The notes beneath the pieces were generated by a model. The model made no database searches. It was not told where the DNA came from and worked only from the letters and a program-made list of their open reading frames with translations. Position numbers and translations under genes: made by a program. From positions 124,001 through 188,000 of the forward strand of contig JACKQL020000080.1 in assembly GCA_018296165.2 (NCBI GenBank): 64,000 nt of DNA, read 5' to 3'. The stretch comes from Termitomyces sp. T153 (taxonomy: Eukaryota; Basidiomycota; Agaricomycetes; Agaricales; Lyophyllaceae). Position 1 is the stretch's first letter. Each line of letters opens with the position of its first letter. This document shows positions 21,481 to 33,847 of this stretch, in pieces.

Positions 21481-24004
21481 ACCACCAACTTGTTTTCTGT
21501 AAACTGGTAATTGCAGTCTTCTCCATCAATTGTCCAGATGGCACGTCCCATCACCTGTCATTTAGAACAACTGCGAATAAAGTGCCTCTGCTCACCACAT
21601 AGGATACACATGCCCTCCTTCCATTGTTTCTCCTGAGTTTCCTCTGGTACATCAACCTATAGCCTATGCCAAATCTTATTTGTGCACAGAGCTTCTTGAT
21701 CACCAGCAGAGTCCAGAATGTCATTGTGATCATCAGGGTCAGCATCCAGGAGCTCTTGGGTCTCATAGAGGTTGGCAGCATTGAGCTGGGCAGGTGGACA
21801 TTGTCCTGGAAGTCAATTAGCACTGCAAGTTCCTCAGCCCAGAGGGAAACAGAGCACAGGGTTGGCGGAGTTGGTGGGGATCAAGGATCAAATGCTATTG
21901 ATTGCTCCAGCCTGCCAGTTAGTATTACCAGAGGTGTTCCATGAGGTCTGGGGTGCCATATTTTCACTGCAATCTTCCTAGTAGCATTGGTCAACTTGAG
22001 TAACAAATGCCTTGTACCCATCATAGGTGGTTTGCTTGGGTGCAAAGCAAAGGATGTTCTTGATCCATTGAAGCAAGGCATGATGGAGGGCAAAGTGGAG
22101 AGCATTGTAGTTCCACCTGGTTTTGTAGGCTTCTTGTTTGAATCATACAATGAAGGTTGTGAAGCATTCATTGTTGTGCATTTGGAGGTTGAAGAGATTT
22201 TCCTCTACCTCCACTACAGTGTCAAAGATGCCAAACTTACTCGAGAATTCCTGGGTGAAAGCAAGCCAATTGGAGAGTATGGGATTGTTGGGGTCAAACC
22301 AGAGTAGTGCCATGTAATGGTCAAAGGCAATACCCTGCAAATATGATGTGGCAAATGCTACTCATGAGCTCTCAAGTTGGAAGGTAATGGGCTTAGCTTG
22401 GAACATAGTTAAACACTGAGTTAGGAAGATATGCCATTTCTGGAGGTCATGGCCAGTGAAGGGTTTGGGCTTTTGAATGTCAAGTTTACCTTCCTGAGCC
22501 AGTGCATCATGAGTATCATCCTGTGGGTTTTGAGTTCAGGGTGGGGGTCCAGCATTGTAGTAGTAATAATAATTGTTTCCATTTCTGCATTGGAGGGGGA
22601 AGTTGTTCATGGCTGGGCCCCATCCTCCAGGAGGTCTGCTGTTGGGTGGTTCTCTGCCAGGGGGTTGGCCCACATTGCCTGGGGGAGGCCCTGGGGCCCA
22701 TCAAGGGGGAGGGGGTCCTCCAGGGGTGGGGGGTCCAAAGTAATTTGCATTGGTGGGAGGGTTAGGCATTGGAACAGGCAGGGGACGAGGGAGGTTGGTG
22801 GGAAAGGGTGGTCAAGTGCCCTAGGGCCTGTAGGCTGCCTTGGGGGAGCTGGGACATTGGGATGAGGTGGAGGGGCATTGACATGGGGGGCATGGAGGTT
22901 GAAGTGGGGAGGTCTGTCCCATGGAGGGCCATTGCATGGGGCAGGCTCGTTGGCAGGGTTGCCAGGCTTATTGATGTAGAAAAGAGTTCAGTTATTGTTA
23001 TTGATGTGCAGGGGCAGTTGTTGGGAGTGGGGTTTGGAGATGGCGGGCTGATCCCACATTTGAAAGGCACTGGGGATGGAGTTGGCCCAGGGACAGGCAG
23101 AGAGGGCCAAAGTGTGGGTGGCAGGTTGGTTGAACAGTCCCCCCACAGGGTTGAGGTTCCTCAAGATGCTGGAGGCCATGTTGAGTTCTTCCTGCTGGTG
23201 GGGGATGGGAGGTGGGCTTCACTTCTTGTCCTGATGGGTTCCTTGCATTGCACATGGAAGAAGCAGGAAGGGTCCAGCAGATCTTTAAAGGGGCAGGGGT
23301 TTGGACTGGTGTGGATTTCTTCAACTAATGCATGGAGCTTGTTTTGTAAATTAGCATCAATGCCCAGGGTGCCTTGCATAGTTTCTGGGAGGTTCCCTTG
23401 TAGGTAGTACTTGTGGAAGTTGAGGAGTCAATCTGCCCAAACTTCCAGAGTTGTGGAGGTGTCAGAGTAGCCTAAGTTGATGAGGAGGGTGTAAGCGCGT
23501 CTTGCAAACTCCATGGGGGAGAGGCAGAGGAAGCAGAGGACCTTGTCACATTGTTGGATGTAGGCTTTGACCCTTTGCTGTCTGGGGAAGGAGGGAACTT
23601 GAGCAGAGAATGGCAGATGAGGGGGAGAATAATTATCTGAGTGCTCTAGAGGGACTGGAGCTGCAGCGGGAACCAGGTACGTATAGTAATGGGCAGGGGG
23701 AAGGTAGGCGGGGTTGGGGGGCACTGCAGAGTATCCTCTGGGGTACATGCAGGGATTGTTACCATTGGCGGGGAATGCTGGAGGGCAGCACCAGCCCAGA
23801 GGGATTCCCTGGCTGATGGAAGGTGTGTAGAATGCCTGGTTGGAATCAGGAGTTCAGTGGCAGAGGACGTACTGATCTGTAGGGGGGCCTGGGTAGAATG
23901 GGGCATAGGGATTTTCAGGGACTGGCCAACCATAGATGTCAGTTAGGTAGCCAGTGGGGTTGTATGCAGGGTTATATGCAGACATTGAGAATGGGATAAG
24001 GGGG
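21481..24004 (-). pseudogene. Gag of A2
   Basis: The N-terminus starts near 23986 (MSAYNPAYNPTGY), followed by a Pro/Tyr-rich region, an RQQRVKAYIQQC segment (about 23580), the EEIHTSPN motif (about 23310) and a Pro/Asn-rich linker. The capsid-like retrotransposon gag domain is at 22440-22000 (WLAFTQEFSSKFGIFDT). The zinc-knuckle region expected near 21590 is only partly readable. It is the most CpG-depleted of the A-type gag copies and has many stops. Confidence 0.65.
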
Positions 24005-24017
24005 AGTCTTGATATTA
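24005..24017 (-). other. Self-priming site of A2
   Basis: TAATATCAAGACT (minus strand) abuts the 5' LTR and is a 13/13 complement of the predicted transcript start in the same LTR (24557-24569). Confidence 0.75.
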
Positions 24018-25025
24018 TATCAGGTTCCACTGACAATGGAGGCTCAGCTACACTGGCAAATCCTTACTAGGCAGATGCAATGTCCTGTGCTTATAACCTA
24101 GCACTCCAAAGGTGACACAGAGTGGAGAGACTTGCAAGGGGAAGCTAAGGAAGCAGTCCAAGCAAGTCCAGAGTGGTCCAGGAAAGCCAAAGACCAAGTA
24201 TATTAATGTTGGGCTTGAGCAGCATCAGGAACAAGTCCATAAGCACATAAACAGACTGCAGAGTAGACAGAGGCTTTGCTAGGATCAGGGGCAGAGCCAG
24301 AGTCTGATGGGGGATCAAGTAAGACTTGATGGGTTTAGAGACAAGCAAAGAGCAAGGTCCAGATTTGTTGTAAGAATGTTCTGGGAGTCATTGTGCATGC
24401 ACAGAGTTTGTACTGACATCAGAGATGAAAAGAACTCAGGAAAATAAAAGAAAAAGAGACAATTAAGACAAGATGGATGGAAAAGGTGGATTCAAGACTA
24501 GAAATAGAAATGGAGACATAACAAAACACAAAGCACAAGAAACCAATAAACACAAGTAATATCAAGACTAGAGTATGAAGAGCTACTCTACAACTTATAT
24601 ACTGACTACTGGATAGCTCCAGAAGATGGTGGGCATGGTGGCAGAGCTTGACAGAGCTGTGCGGAGTCAACAGGTGTTGGATACAATCAAGGGGTGGGCC
24701 ACAGTGACATTCTGATGGGATCATCTGGGGATGCAGGCTGTTCTGGGGTTGTTGTGATACTCTGGGGCAGGTTGGGTGAATTAGGGCAATGAGTTGGAGG
24801 CATATTATGGGGTTAGGAATGGTGGGGATGGTTTCAGGGGCTCAGGAGAAGTGTTGATGGCTGCAGAGAAGGTGTCAGAGTTAGTTAGGAGGCTGTCAGG
24901 GTTTGCCAGAGAAGCATCAGAGTTACCTAGTGTGGGCACAGAGGGTGGGTGGGGGTTGGGGGAGTTGGGCAGGGCATTGGGAAGGGCTGGGAACAGTGTT
25001 GGGGGCTAGGGAGTGGGTCATGACA
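24018..25025 (-). repeat. 5' LTR of A2 (A family, subfamily II)
   Basis: It begins TATCAGGTTCC (TGT mutated to TAT) and ends GTCATGACA; 1008 bp. It resembles the LTRs of A3. A TATATAAG box lies about 30 bp from the predicted start at 24569. The CGs seen in A3 are mostly TG or CA. To its right starts an unrelated Gypsy integrase, so A2 itself was inserted into element C. Confidence 0.85.
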
Positions 25026-26068
25026 CAACCCACACCACCTGCTCTGCCATGAGTGCTGCAAACCTGTACTGGAGGAATGTCTGGAAGCTCCATGGCCTCT
25101 CCAATGCCTACATCTCTGACTAGGGACTACAATTTGTGGTGGATTTCACCAGGGAGCTCCATCAATTGCTTGGCATGAAGCTCCACACCTCCACCACCTA
25201 CCACCTGCAGTCCAATGGCCAGACTGAACACATAAATCAGGAGTTGGAGCAGTGCCTCTGCCTCTTCTGCAATGAGTGCCAGGATGACTGGGATGAACTC
25301 CTCCCTGATGCCAAGTTCCAGTACAACAACTATGTTCACATGTCTACCCAGTTCTTCCCATTCTTCCTCAACACTGAGCAGCATCTGCACATGGGTTTTG
25401 AACCCTGGGCCCAACCCTCAGAGAATGAGGCAGTAAACAAATTTGTGGACTGGATGAGGTTATAGGAGGAGGCCTGAGCAGTGCTGGCAAAGGCAGAAAA
25501 TGACATGGCACAATACTACAACTATGGGAGGACTCTGGAGCACAAATATCAGCCCAGAGATTGAGTCTACCTGGATGCCTCTGACATTATGACTATCTGG
25601 CCCTCAAAAAAGCTGTCACACTGCCAGTTGGGACCCTTCACAGTGGAACAACAAGTAGGGCCCCTAGCCTATTGACTCTGGCTCCCTGTGGGGATGTGCC
25701 AGCTTCATCCAGTGTTCAATGTGGTCAAACTAACTCCAGCCCCCAAGGATCCTATTCCAGAGTGGTGTCTGCCACCTCTGCCACCTCCAGTGGTGGTCAA
25801 TGACAATGAGGAGTACAAGGTGGAGGAAATCCTGGATAGTCATTTATTCTGGAGATGATTACAATACAAGGTGAAGTGGAAAGGCTACAGGATCAAGGAT
25901 ATATCCTGGGAACCATGGGAGAACATAGACACCCCTGGACTCATTAAGGAGTTCCCCCAGAGACATCCAGATGCTCCACACACCATACAAGGTATCTACC
26001 CTATTTTGCTAGCAGACCAAGCAATCAGGGACTACTTCTACCCTGCACATTGGGATGCTGCATGCTAG
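25026..26068 (+). pseudogene. Integrase and chromodomain of Gypsy element C (5' truncated by A2)
   Basis: The sequence enters in the integrase core (NVWKLHGLPNAYISD, catalytic Asp near 25120), passes the Glu in NGQTEHINQELEQCL (about 25215) and the YNNYVHMSTQFFPF region, and reaches a GPF-type module (HCQLGPFTVEQQ). It ends in a chromodomain at about 25800-25950 (EYKVEEILDS, LQYKVKWKGY, SWEPWENI). The last open stretch is 25871-26068, closed by TAG. Stops at 25123, 25463, 25561 and elsewhere break the frame. Most are TAG or TGA at Arg or Trp positions. The 5' part would lie on the far side of A2 and its nested elements. Confidence 0.75.
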
Positions 26069-26460
26069 AGGGGGGGTGATGTCAGGGGACTTCCATGTCT
26101 AACCTTCACAACCTATTCCAGCACTTCTGCAGCTTGTTTGATGCCTCCAGAGCTCATTCTAGAACTCCAGAGATTTCTGGAGAACCACAGAGTTCTCTGT
26201 ATTACCTCAGCAATCATTGTCCTAGGGTTAGGAGTAGCTCCAGCTTTCTGTACAGTAGTTTTCATGCCTCTGCCATCTGCTGATGTGCCACACCAAGCAG
26301 TGGGGATCCTTAGACTTGTTCTCTTTGGATTCCCCTCTGCTAGGTGATTAGTTACTGATTGTATCATCATCTACTCTGCTAATATACTTTGGATTCCCCT
26401 CTGCTAGCTGCGTGACTCTGATTCACTGCTCTAGAGGTTGCTCTGACAAAGGCCCTGTAC
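26069..26460 (+). repeat. Probable 3' LTR start of element C
   Basis: A purine tract (AGAGGGGGGG, 26067-26076) is followed by TGATGTCAGGGG, the layout of a polypurine tract and 3' LTR. I cannot place the right end. A 20-bp direct repeat (TTTGGATTCCCCTCTGCTAG) occurs at 26324-26343 and 26388-26407. Confidence 0.4.
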
Positions 26461-27789
26461 ATGCCCTATTTGGCTCTGGTAGGTGGAGAGGAGATGCTAC
26501 TCACTTCCCTTCCCCAGTGCAGATTGAGAGAGGTCCAAATGGGCCTCATCTCTTTGAGCTCCAACAACATCAAGTTTGTTAGAACTTGAGATAGTGCTAA
26601 TTGCACTACTAGGTTCTTAAGGATGTTGTACTGCTGGGGCAGCTGAGCAAGCTGCTCATCCACCAATATGAAGGGCTCAGGCTCTTTAGCTTTGCCTTTG
26701 CCCTTCTCCTTGGCAGAGATGTGCTGCTCAACCATCTTCCAATTGGTCTACAAGGAGAATGCATTCCCCCTTCACCAATGCAGAAGGCAATGGCATGGTT
26801 GCCTTCTCCTTGCCTTTGTTTTTTGCAGAGGCAGCTGCTGGGCACTCCAGCATACTTGCTAATGCAGAAGGTGCATTCATAGGATGCACTGCAGCTAACA
26901 TGAGTGAGTTTGTCTGCTAAAGAGGGACCAATGACTCCATCAGTGCTGTAATGGATGCTGGTCCATTGTTGTCCACCTTCATTGCACCTGGAGATGAAGG
27001 GGCAGAGATCAAAATTCCCATCTGTGTAGATATAGTAGCAGGCTGTTGTTGATCTGCCATGCCCATTGCTTATCTGGGTCCACTCACTGCAACTGGAGCA
27101 CTATGTACTGTTGGAATTCCTGCAATTATATAGACTTTGTGGCTATAGAGTATCCAAAATTCATTGGCAGGAGCACCTATGGTTTTCCATGCCCTCTCCC
27201 TATGCCACTGCATTGCTGGGGCACTTGCTGTGTTGCCACTGCATAGCTTGAAGTGGCCACATCTTTTGGCACTGCATCTGTGGGCATGACATCCCTTGAA
27301 ACTCCTCTTACTGGGGGTGCCACATCCTCCAGTACTCCTCCCTCTCTTGAGCTCTGTCCAGAACTCAATGCATATGTGGGCAAACAAATGCCTGCCTCTT
27401 CAGGCCATTTCTTTTTCTTGCCCATTGGGCAAGGAGTCTCTCTAGTAATGTTGGTATCTGTGCACCAACTATGGTAGAAAGACAAAGAGTAGTGGAATGT
27501 CTGGCTAGCCAAAAAATTGGCTGACATAATCACTGATGGTCACCAGCTTGGTGGGCCACCAGCTTCTGGACTTAGTCAATTTGGCTTGTGCCTTCTAGCC
27601 AGCTGCACAGGGCACCATATGCCCTGCACCTCCAGATAACAGTCAAGGGCCTCTAAGTCCTTGCAAGTGGCAAGGGACTTCCATGTGGTGTCTCCCAGAC
27701 TCCATTCAACCTCAAATTTGAAGTTTGCTCCTCTTTAACAGTGACCTATTCCTGGTTGTTTGGCACTCCAAAGTCATATGGCTTTGGGG
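26461..27789 (-). other. Unassigned minus-strand coding remnants beside element D
   Basis: Two minus-strand stretches look coding but are not recognised. The first is 27533-27177, with Pro/Glu/Ser-rich low-complexity sequence after KKKKWPEEAG. The second is 26890-26466, containing AKEKGKGKAKEPEPF, then a helical segment with ILVDEQLAQLPQQYNILKNL. A similar ILLVDQLED phrase just upstream suggests an internal repeat across a frameshift. They lie downstream of the D integrase on the same strand, so they could be a C-terminal extension of D or the gag of another element. Confidence 0.3.
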
Positions 27790-28565
27790 TCACATGAATA
27801 GGAAAGAGAGCATTGTTACTAGCCTTAAATGAGCACAGCAGCAACACATGAAACTTAGGATGCATCCTTTGTTTTTTGAGGGCCAATGGCAACTCCAATA
27901 CATAGTTGGAAGTCTCATGGGAGACTTCTTGGATCTTGTATGGCCCAACCCACTTAGGGCAGAGCTTTCTTGCCTGCCTTTTGGAAGGTTGAGGTTCTTC
28001 ATTGAAAAGAAAAGGTACACCAATGCACCTTCCTCTAGTTCTGGATCAGGTTGACAATGAGTGTTAGAGTTACATGTCTGGAAGACATGTGCTTCAATTA
28101 TTGCATTGTGTGTAGCAGCCAAGTTCTCTAGAGCTTGGCAAGCAAACTCTTTGATTCCTTGAGGAATCACAGAGTCAAACCTGATCTCCCAAATCATAGA
28201 TGGCATGTACCCTGCCATTCAATTGAAACAGCATGTACTTTGTCATCTCAGAGATGCTTACATTAATTGTGAACTTTGTTAGATCAATTCAATCTAGCCA
28301 GTCCTTCCGATCTGGGCACACTATCATGCACAAGATCTGGCAAACATTCCTATTGATACATTCAGTTTGCCCATCCATCTGAGGATGGAAGGACATAGAT
28401 ATTAGGAGCACAGCTCCTAATAATTTGTGCAGTTTACACCACCATTTTGACATGAACATGGAGTCTCACAATTTCTCTCATGTAAACCCATGACAGCTGA
28501 GACACTGTCATAGTTGTGTGCACTAGTATTAGATGTACCATGCTCATCATGTAGCAGATAACTAC
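27790..28565 (-). pseudogene. Integrase core and C-terminus of Gypsy element D
   Basis: The minus strand encodes a HPQMDGQTE segment with the catalytic Glu (about 28380), then a C-terminal module with CPKWVGPYKIQEV (about 27960) and MHPKFHVLLL. The sequence matches the integrase family in order but several stops intervene. A decayed, possibly chromodomain-like tail is suggested around 27650-27720. Confidence 0.6.
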
Positions 28566-28934
28566 CTACAGGTAGTTATAGTCTTTGGACTTAGGGAATG
28601 GACCTATAAAGTCCATGTCAATTAAGTACCAAGGCTGAACTGGTGCAGGCAATGAGTGTAGCTTCCCCAAAGAGAGCTGATTTCTCTCTTTTGCCTGTTG
28701 GCACAATTGACATGTTGTGCAGAATGCTCTTATATCTGCAACCACTATTGGCCACCAATACCAACAATGGATGTACTCCATTGTTTTCTGAGTGCCAAAG
28801 TGTCTGGTCAGGCTGTGTGCTTGGTTGAGCAACTTGGTCACCAGCTCATGGTTACAAGATATACACAGTATCTTGTGGCCCATTATATTGGTGGTCCAAA
28901 TAAGCTTATCCAAAACCTTGAAGGACTTGGTCAT
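28566..28934 (-). pseudogene. Integrase zinc-binding domain of element D
   Basis: A 122-codon open stretch carries the HHCC domain: HSLTRHFG, WWPIVVADIRAF, then CTTCQLCQQAKERN. It runs into the start of the catalytic core with the first Asp in LIDMDFIGPFPKS. It is distinct from A, B and C at the protein level, so it represents a further Gypsy lineage. Confidence 0.75.
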
Positions 28935-29400
28935 CCTTTGTTTGGTTTAGTATCTTGGCAAAGAGCTTGTCTTTGCTAAATAAGGATTCAATATGACACA
29001 GGAATACTTGATCTGTATGACTTTTTGGTTGAACTTGGTTGGCCACCCCAATGTCATATCATCATGGCCTTCAGGGCTTGCTGAGCCTTCTTGTACCTGA
29101 GTTGATTGAGCTATGCCATCAATCATGTCAGTGAGGCTCTGTGCTTCCTCATCACAAAGTTTGTGACAATCCCACACCTACCAGCTTCTGTGGATAGGTC
29201 TGTCATAGAGAAACTCTGAGCTAGCTGAGCTTGCATCTCCTGCAGGTGCATAGGGGGCAAGTCATCTTCATGCATCTGCAAATATGTAGGCATAGATGTC
29301 ATCTTGCTCAGTAATACATAGCAATGGTGTGGTCTGGTCAGCCATGACAATGGAGAGCACTGTGACCCTCAAATGCACCACAACTGGCTGAACAGGTAAT
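28935..29400 (-). pseudogene. Probable RNase H-integrase connection of element D
   Basis: Minus-strand open stretches at 29350-29123 and 29177-28947 are colinear with the D integrase and in the right place for the RNase H connection. No catalytic motif can be named. Stops separate the pieces. Confidence 0.35.
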
Positions 29401-29980
29401 CTAAAGGTGGAGGCATTGCAGCAGTTGGGGTAGAAGGACTGAAATGATCCTTCTGACTTGAGATAGCAGAGAATTTGGAACAGACAAATCCCAACACTTG
29501 AGTGGGCATATGATCCCCATATGCTTATAGAATGGTATCAGGTTATTGCTGACCTGACCTGGCAAGAAGGGGTAAGATGTGCAACCCCTGCTGCCAAGGT
29601 ATATCAAATGGCTATGGAGGATGAGATATCCAAGCCTAGTGAGTTTAGCTACTCACAGAACAAACTGCTGAGTAGGATGAAGTATTGTCCTATACAATTA
29701 AATATTCTAGACAAATCTGAAATTCACCTGATAGCCTTGTAGAATAAGTACACAAGAAGAAATACCACCTTCAAACCTAGCCAAGAACAATCAAAGTCCT
29801 GAGACCAAAGCAGAGAAGTGGGAGGCTCAACTTCTAAGCTGACTGAAGATGCTCCTTGACCTAGAACCACCACCATCCCTTGTAGGGTCCTGGTAGTCCT
29901 TAGCTTGTAGACAGCATATAAACCTTGCTTCTCAGGTACTTCCTAACTTTTATGTCTCCTAGCACCTCTGCATCTACTGC
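29401..29980. other. Unassigned spacer
   Basis: No recognisable domain. A short plus-strand open stretch (29521-29742, 73 codons) ends in TAG and has no family signature that I can see. It may be the left flank or 5' UTR of the LINE that follows. Confidence 0.3.
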
Positions 29981-31406
29981 TTGCTTTTCTCTCTCTTGCT
30001 CCCCTTTTGGCCTAATAATGAGCTTGAATATGAGGTTGTTGTCCAAGCTCTTCCCATCCCAGCAGTCCCAGCCCTGGAGGGACCCTGGATCACACCCACC
30101 CACTCCCAAACCATTCTGACCTCAAGATCCTTTTGGCAATTGACAGTGGAGCAATCAAATCAGTTAAGGATGTGCACAAATGGCTGGAATCACATAGCTG
30201 AATCTTGGCAGCAGAACCATATGACCACACCAGACACATCAACATCCTCACATGCCTCCATTGCCAAGGCCACCTCCAAACCCACACCTCAGGCTGCACC
30301 TGCCTGCTCCCAACCCTGTAACAACCTCTTGCCCAACAAGATCTCATGCATTCAGCAGCACATGCTCTGTGATGCCAGGACCATTCTCATACAGTTCAAC
30401 CCCCTGGATGACAATGCACCCACTGACCTTACAGCATCTGGCTCCTTGCAGCTCTGTGATGACTTGAAAGGTTCTGCAGCAACTTGATAAAAAAGCAACA
30501 ACCATCTGCAAAACCAAGGATGGGGAACTCAATAGAGTAATCCCACACACCCATGTGATAGGATTGAAAACTCTGAGCAGCAATGTGTACCTCACCAAAT
30601 TTGATACAGCTGACTCTGCCAACAGATTCCATCAATATGCAAATACTGAACTCATCTTCCTATCATGCATCTTCAGGGAAAATATGGATGTCATCAACAA
30701 GTCCTTCAATCTCATTGCCCACTTTGTATCCTGTGCTGGCCCCTTCAACCCAAGTGACCACAATTGTCTTTGCACCATCAAACTCAAAAATGGTCTGAAG
30801 GTGGACACCATCACATCAGCCCTCTGGCTCAAGAACCCTGACCTCCAATCCCCCAAGCAGATGGTTGCCTCCCTCAAAATCCCCTGCAACAATGCAATAA
30901 CTGCCAATGCCTTGGTAGAAAAATGCATTTTTATTGGCAGCCACCAAGTCCCAATTTGTAAGGACATCCACAAACCTATATGCTACAGCAACTGTCAGAA
31001 ATTCAGCCACATCTGCTGCAAATGCAAGAACAAAGGCTGCTGCACAAACTGTATGAGCAAGGAACACTCTGCTGCCACTTGTAAAGCCATAAAGTTCAGG
31101 TATGCCTCCTGCAGTCCAGAGTTTGCTTGCACTAGCTTGTTTCAGGAATGTCCTGAATTTGTAAGATGCTGCTCTGAACTTGACACCCACTTCTTTGAAA
31201 ACTGCATGCCCTACTTCCCAACAGACAACCCCCTCATGTGGACCACCACTCCATCAAGTTGCACCCCCAAGCCCACTGCCAAACTCACTTGCCCCTTAGC
31301 TTTGTTTCCACTTTACTCTTTGCCCTCAGAGCCCCCACTTGCATCCCAGACAACTATGACACAAACACTCCAACAATCAACTCAACATATCCTGGCTGGG
31401 TCCTAA
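29981..31406 (+). pseudogene. LINE F ORF1 (gag-like, zinc knuckles)
   Basis: The N-terminal part (29981-30487) and the rest (30555-31406) are separated by a stop and frameshift near 30485. The 30555-31406 frame has an RRM-like or esterase-free ORF1 body and ends in cysteine-rich knuckles (CYSNCQKFSHICCKC and CCTNCMSKEHSAATC, about 30980-31085). Such knuckles bind nucleic acid in APE-class LINE ORF1 proteins. The C-terminus is Pro/Thr-rich. Confidence 0.65.
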
Positions 31407-31541
31407 GCACCCAGCAGGATTGGGAATCTTGATGACTTTGGTTTTACCTCCTAATCTGGAAGCCAGTGCAAGGTGCCATCCCCTCCTTTTCTACTGACTA
31501 ATGAACCACCAGAATCCTAGAGCCCCTAGCAAACTACACAT

Positions 31542-32490
31542 TTGGCAGTTAAATACTTGCAAGTCAGACGTGTAGAGGTCCTGGCTGCAGTGCACACAGA
31601 GGACTGGGATGTGCTTGCTATCCAAGAGCCATTCCTCAATTGTGTGGGCAACACAAAAGCAAATAGACACTGGAGAGTACTCTACCTGTCAGACTACCAG
31701 CATGATGGGAGCTCCTGTACACATTCCATAATCCTTATCAACACTGACATTTCCACAGATGCATATACCCAACTCCCTGTCAAGTCCATAGACACCATGG
31801 CAGTTTGTTTTGCAGGCAAATTTGGACACCTTTTGCTCTTTAACATTTATAATGACTGTATGCATAATGAGGTGCTGTCCTCCTTATCTTTCCTCTCTAC
31901 TTCCATCAATCTTGCCCATCCCTCCATGTTGGATCATATGGTGTGGCTTGACAATTTCAACTGCCACCACCCACTTTGGAAACCTGTAGGCAACCACTAC
32001 CTGTTCACACCAAAAGTCTTTGTTTAGCCTTTGCTAGACCTCCTGTCTGACTATAACATGGACTTGGCACTCCCTCCCAGGATACCAACTGTCCAGACCT
32101 CCTCTGACAGATGGATGAGGCCAGACGATGTCTGATGCACACACTCTGAGGTGGACCCAATTATTTTCTGCAATGTCAATGCTTCCTTCAGGCCATCCCT
32201 GGTGGACCACCTACCTATTGTTACCAAGATTGAATTATCTATGCCCTGCTCCTCTGCTCTGCTCTATAGACTGTGAGACAATTGGCACTGCTCTGACGGA
32301 GCAACTGACAATGCACTCCCCTGCTGTACTCATCATGTCAGCAGAAGAATTTGACCAAAAAGTTGCTGATCTTTCTTCTATTATCCAAGAAATAGTATCA
32401 ACAGATGTCATAGTCTCCCTCTGCAAGCCATGTCCACAAACAAAACACTGGTGGAACAATGACTTTAAATGCCTTAAGGCCCAACATTGA
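31542..32490 (+). pseudogene. LINE F endonuclease domain
   Basis: The frame 31542-32027 carries the EEP-type endonuclease motifs WDVLAIQEP (metal-binding Glu) and LDNFNCHHPLW, equivalent to the GDFN-H-H box with Gly and Asp altered. A continuation at 32128-32490 lies in a shifted frame. It would nick target DNA during target-primed reverse transcription; here it is broken. Confidence 0.7.
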
Positions 32491-33728
32491 TGCATGTGCA
32501 ACCTAGCCTTCAAGTTTCAAGACCTTTCTGACCACCCTTCAAAAGCCAACACCACCAGACTATTGTGCAAAATGGACTTGGCAATTTGCCTAGCCAAGAA
32601 GACCCACTGGAGAGAGTGGCTTGAATTCATTAACACCTGACAAATCTATTTTGCCAACAAATCTGTTGTCAAGGAACCTTTGGACTTTGCTTGCAATAGA
32701 GTGCCAGACCTCAAGATTGACATCAATGGATCTCCAGGCTTTGTGACCTCCAATTCTGAGAAGGCAGAAGCATTAGCTAAGTCCTTCTCCCCCCCCTCCT
32801 GCCCATCTCCTCCCCACACTGTATACCCCTGCCCTCCACTCTAGACTCCCCACTCATTTTGCAGGACTACATTGCTGCTGCCATTGGCAGTCTACCTCCA
32901 CTCAAGGTGGCTGGCCTGAACAGCACATTCAAGATCATCCTGAAGTGCTGCTCTGACATCCTTCTTGACCATCTCTACTTCATTTACTGTGCCATTTTTG
33001 AACTGGATGTTTATTACTCTAGCTGGCTAGAATTGACAACTCTTGTCCTTTGCAAGCCTGGCAAGCACACCTACAATGTAGCCAAGGCATACAGACCCAT
33101 TGGTCTGCTCAATACCATTAGAAAACTTCTCTCCACCCTCATGGCTGCTGACCTCTCTCACATTGCAGAAAAGCATAGCATGTTCCTTGCTGGTCAATTT
33201 GGTGGTTGCCCAGGCTGCAACACCACTGATGTCTTATATCTAGTGGTCTTGAGGATCAAAGATGCCTGGTGCACAGAAAAAGTGGCCTCTGCACTGTTCC
33301 TTGATGTACAGGGGGCATTCCCCAAGACAGTCAAGAATTGCCTGCTCCATAACATGAGGGAACACAATGTTTCTTCTGCCTACATACACTTAACAGACCA
33401 CATGCTTCTGAACAGATGCATGCATCTGAAGTTCAATGACTTCATCTCTGATTGGATTCCTATCTCCAATAGCACCATGCAGGGCTTTCCACTCTCAATG
33501 CTCTACTACTCCTTTTACAATGCCTCCCTCATCAGGGCAGCCATTGTTTTTAGCAAGTCTGAGGTGGCATCTAGATTTGTTGACAATGTCATATTCCTTG
33601 CCATAGCTAAGTCTCTAACAGAGACCCATGTTATGATCACAAATACCATAGAGCATGCTGAAGGTGGGTTCCAATGGTCTGCCAAGCATCATTCTCCTTT
33701 TGAACTTTCCAAACTTGCTGAACATTAA
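32491..33728 (+). pseudogene. LINE F reverse transcriptase
   Basis: Motifs in order: AYRPIGLLNTIRKLLS (about 33090), FGGCPGCNTTD (GFRPGRST equivalent), LFLDVQGAF (catalytic Asp, about 33300), MQGFPLSM, and RFVDNVIF at about 33575. The catalytic pair FVDD reads FVDN; the second Asp codon is AAT after a C, again fitting CpG decay. The sequence stops at 33728, so the C-terminal third of the ORF is missing. Confidence 0.75.
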
Positions 33729-33847
33729 AATTTCAATGTTCTGATCATAACTCATGGCAGTGAACTTCTTTCTGGAAGTTCAGTTCTGCTTTGCAAGCAA
33801 GTCAATGCTTATTTGACTTAGAAGAATGTAATGTTTCCATTAGGTTG

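Larger units (their letters stand above)
29981..33728 (+). mobile_element. Plus-strand LINE (non-LTR retrotransposon) F
   Basis: Order on the plus strand: ORF1 with cysteine knuckles (to 31406), an apurinic-type endonuclease (31542-32027) and RT (32859-33728), the layout of an APE-class LINE with two ORFs. All frames are broken. The right end stops close to a Copia LTR at 33848. I see no clear A-rich tail or target duplication. Confidence 0.7.

Noticed and set aside
22769..23407. Plus-strand open frame of 212 codons in A2
   Set aside because: It is a Gly/Trp-rich shadow of the proline-rich gag linker on the minus strand.
24018..25025. The pair 1568-2727 and 24018-25025 as the two LTRs of one element
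   Set aside because: They are of different subfamilies and differ over much of their length, far more than CpG decay explains.
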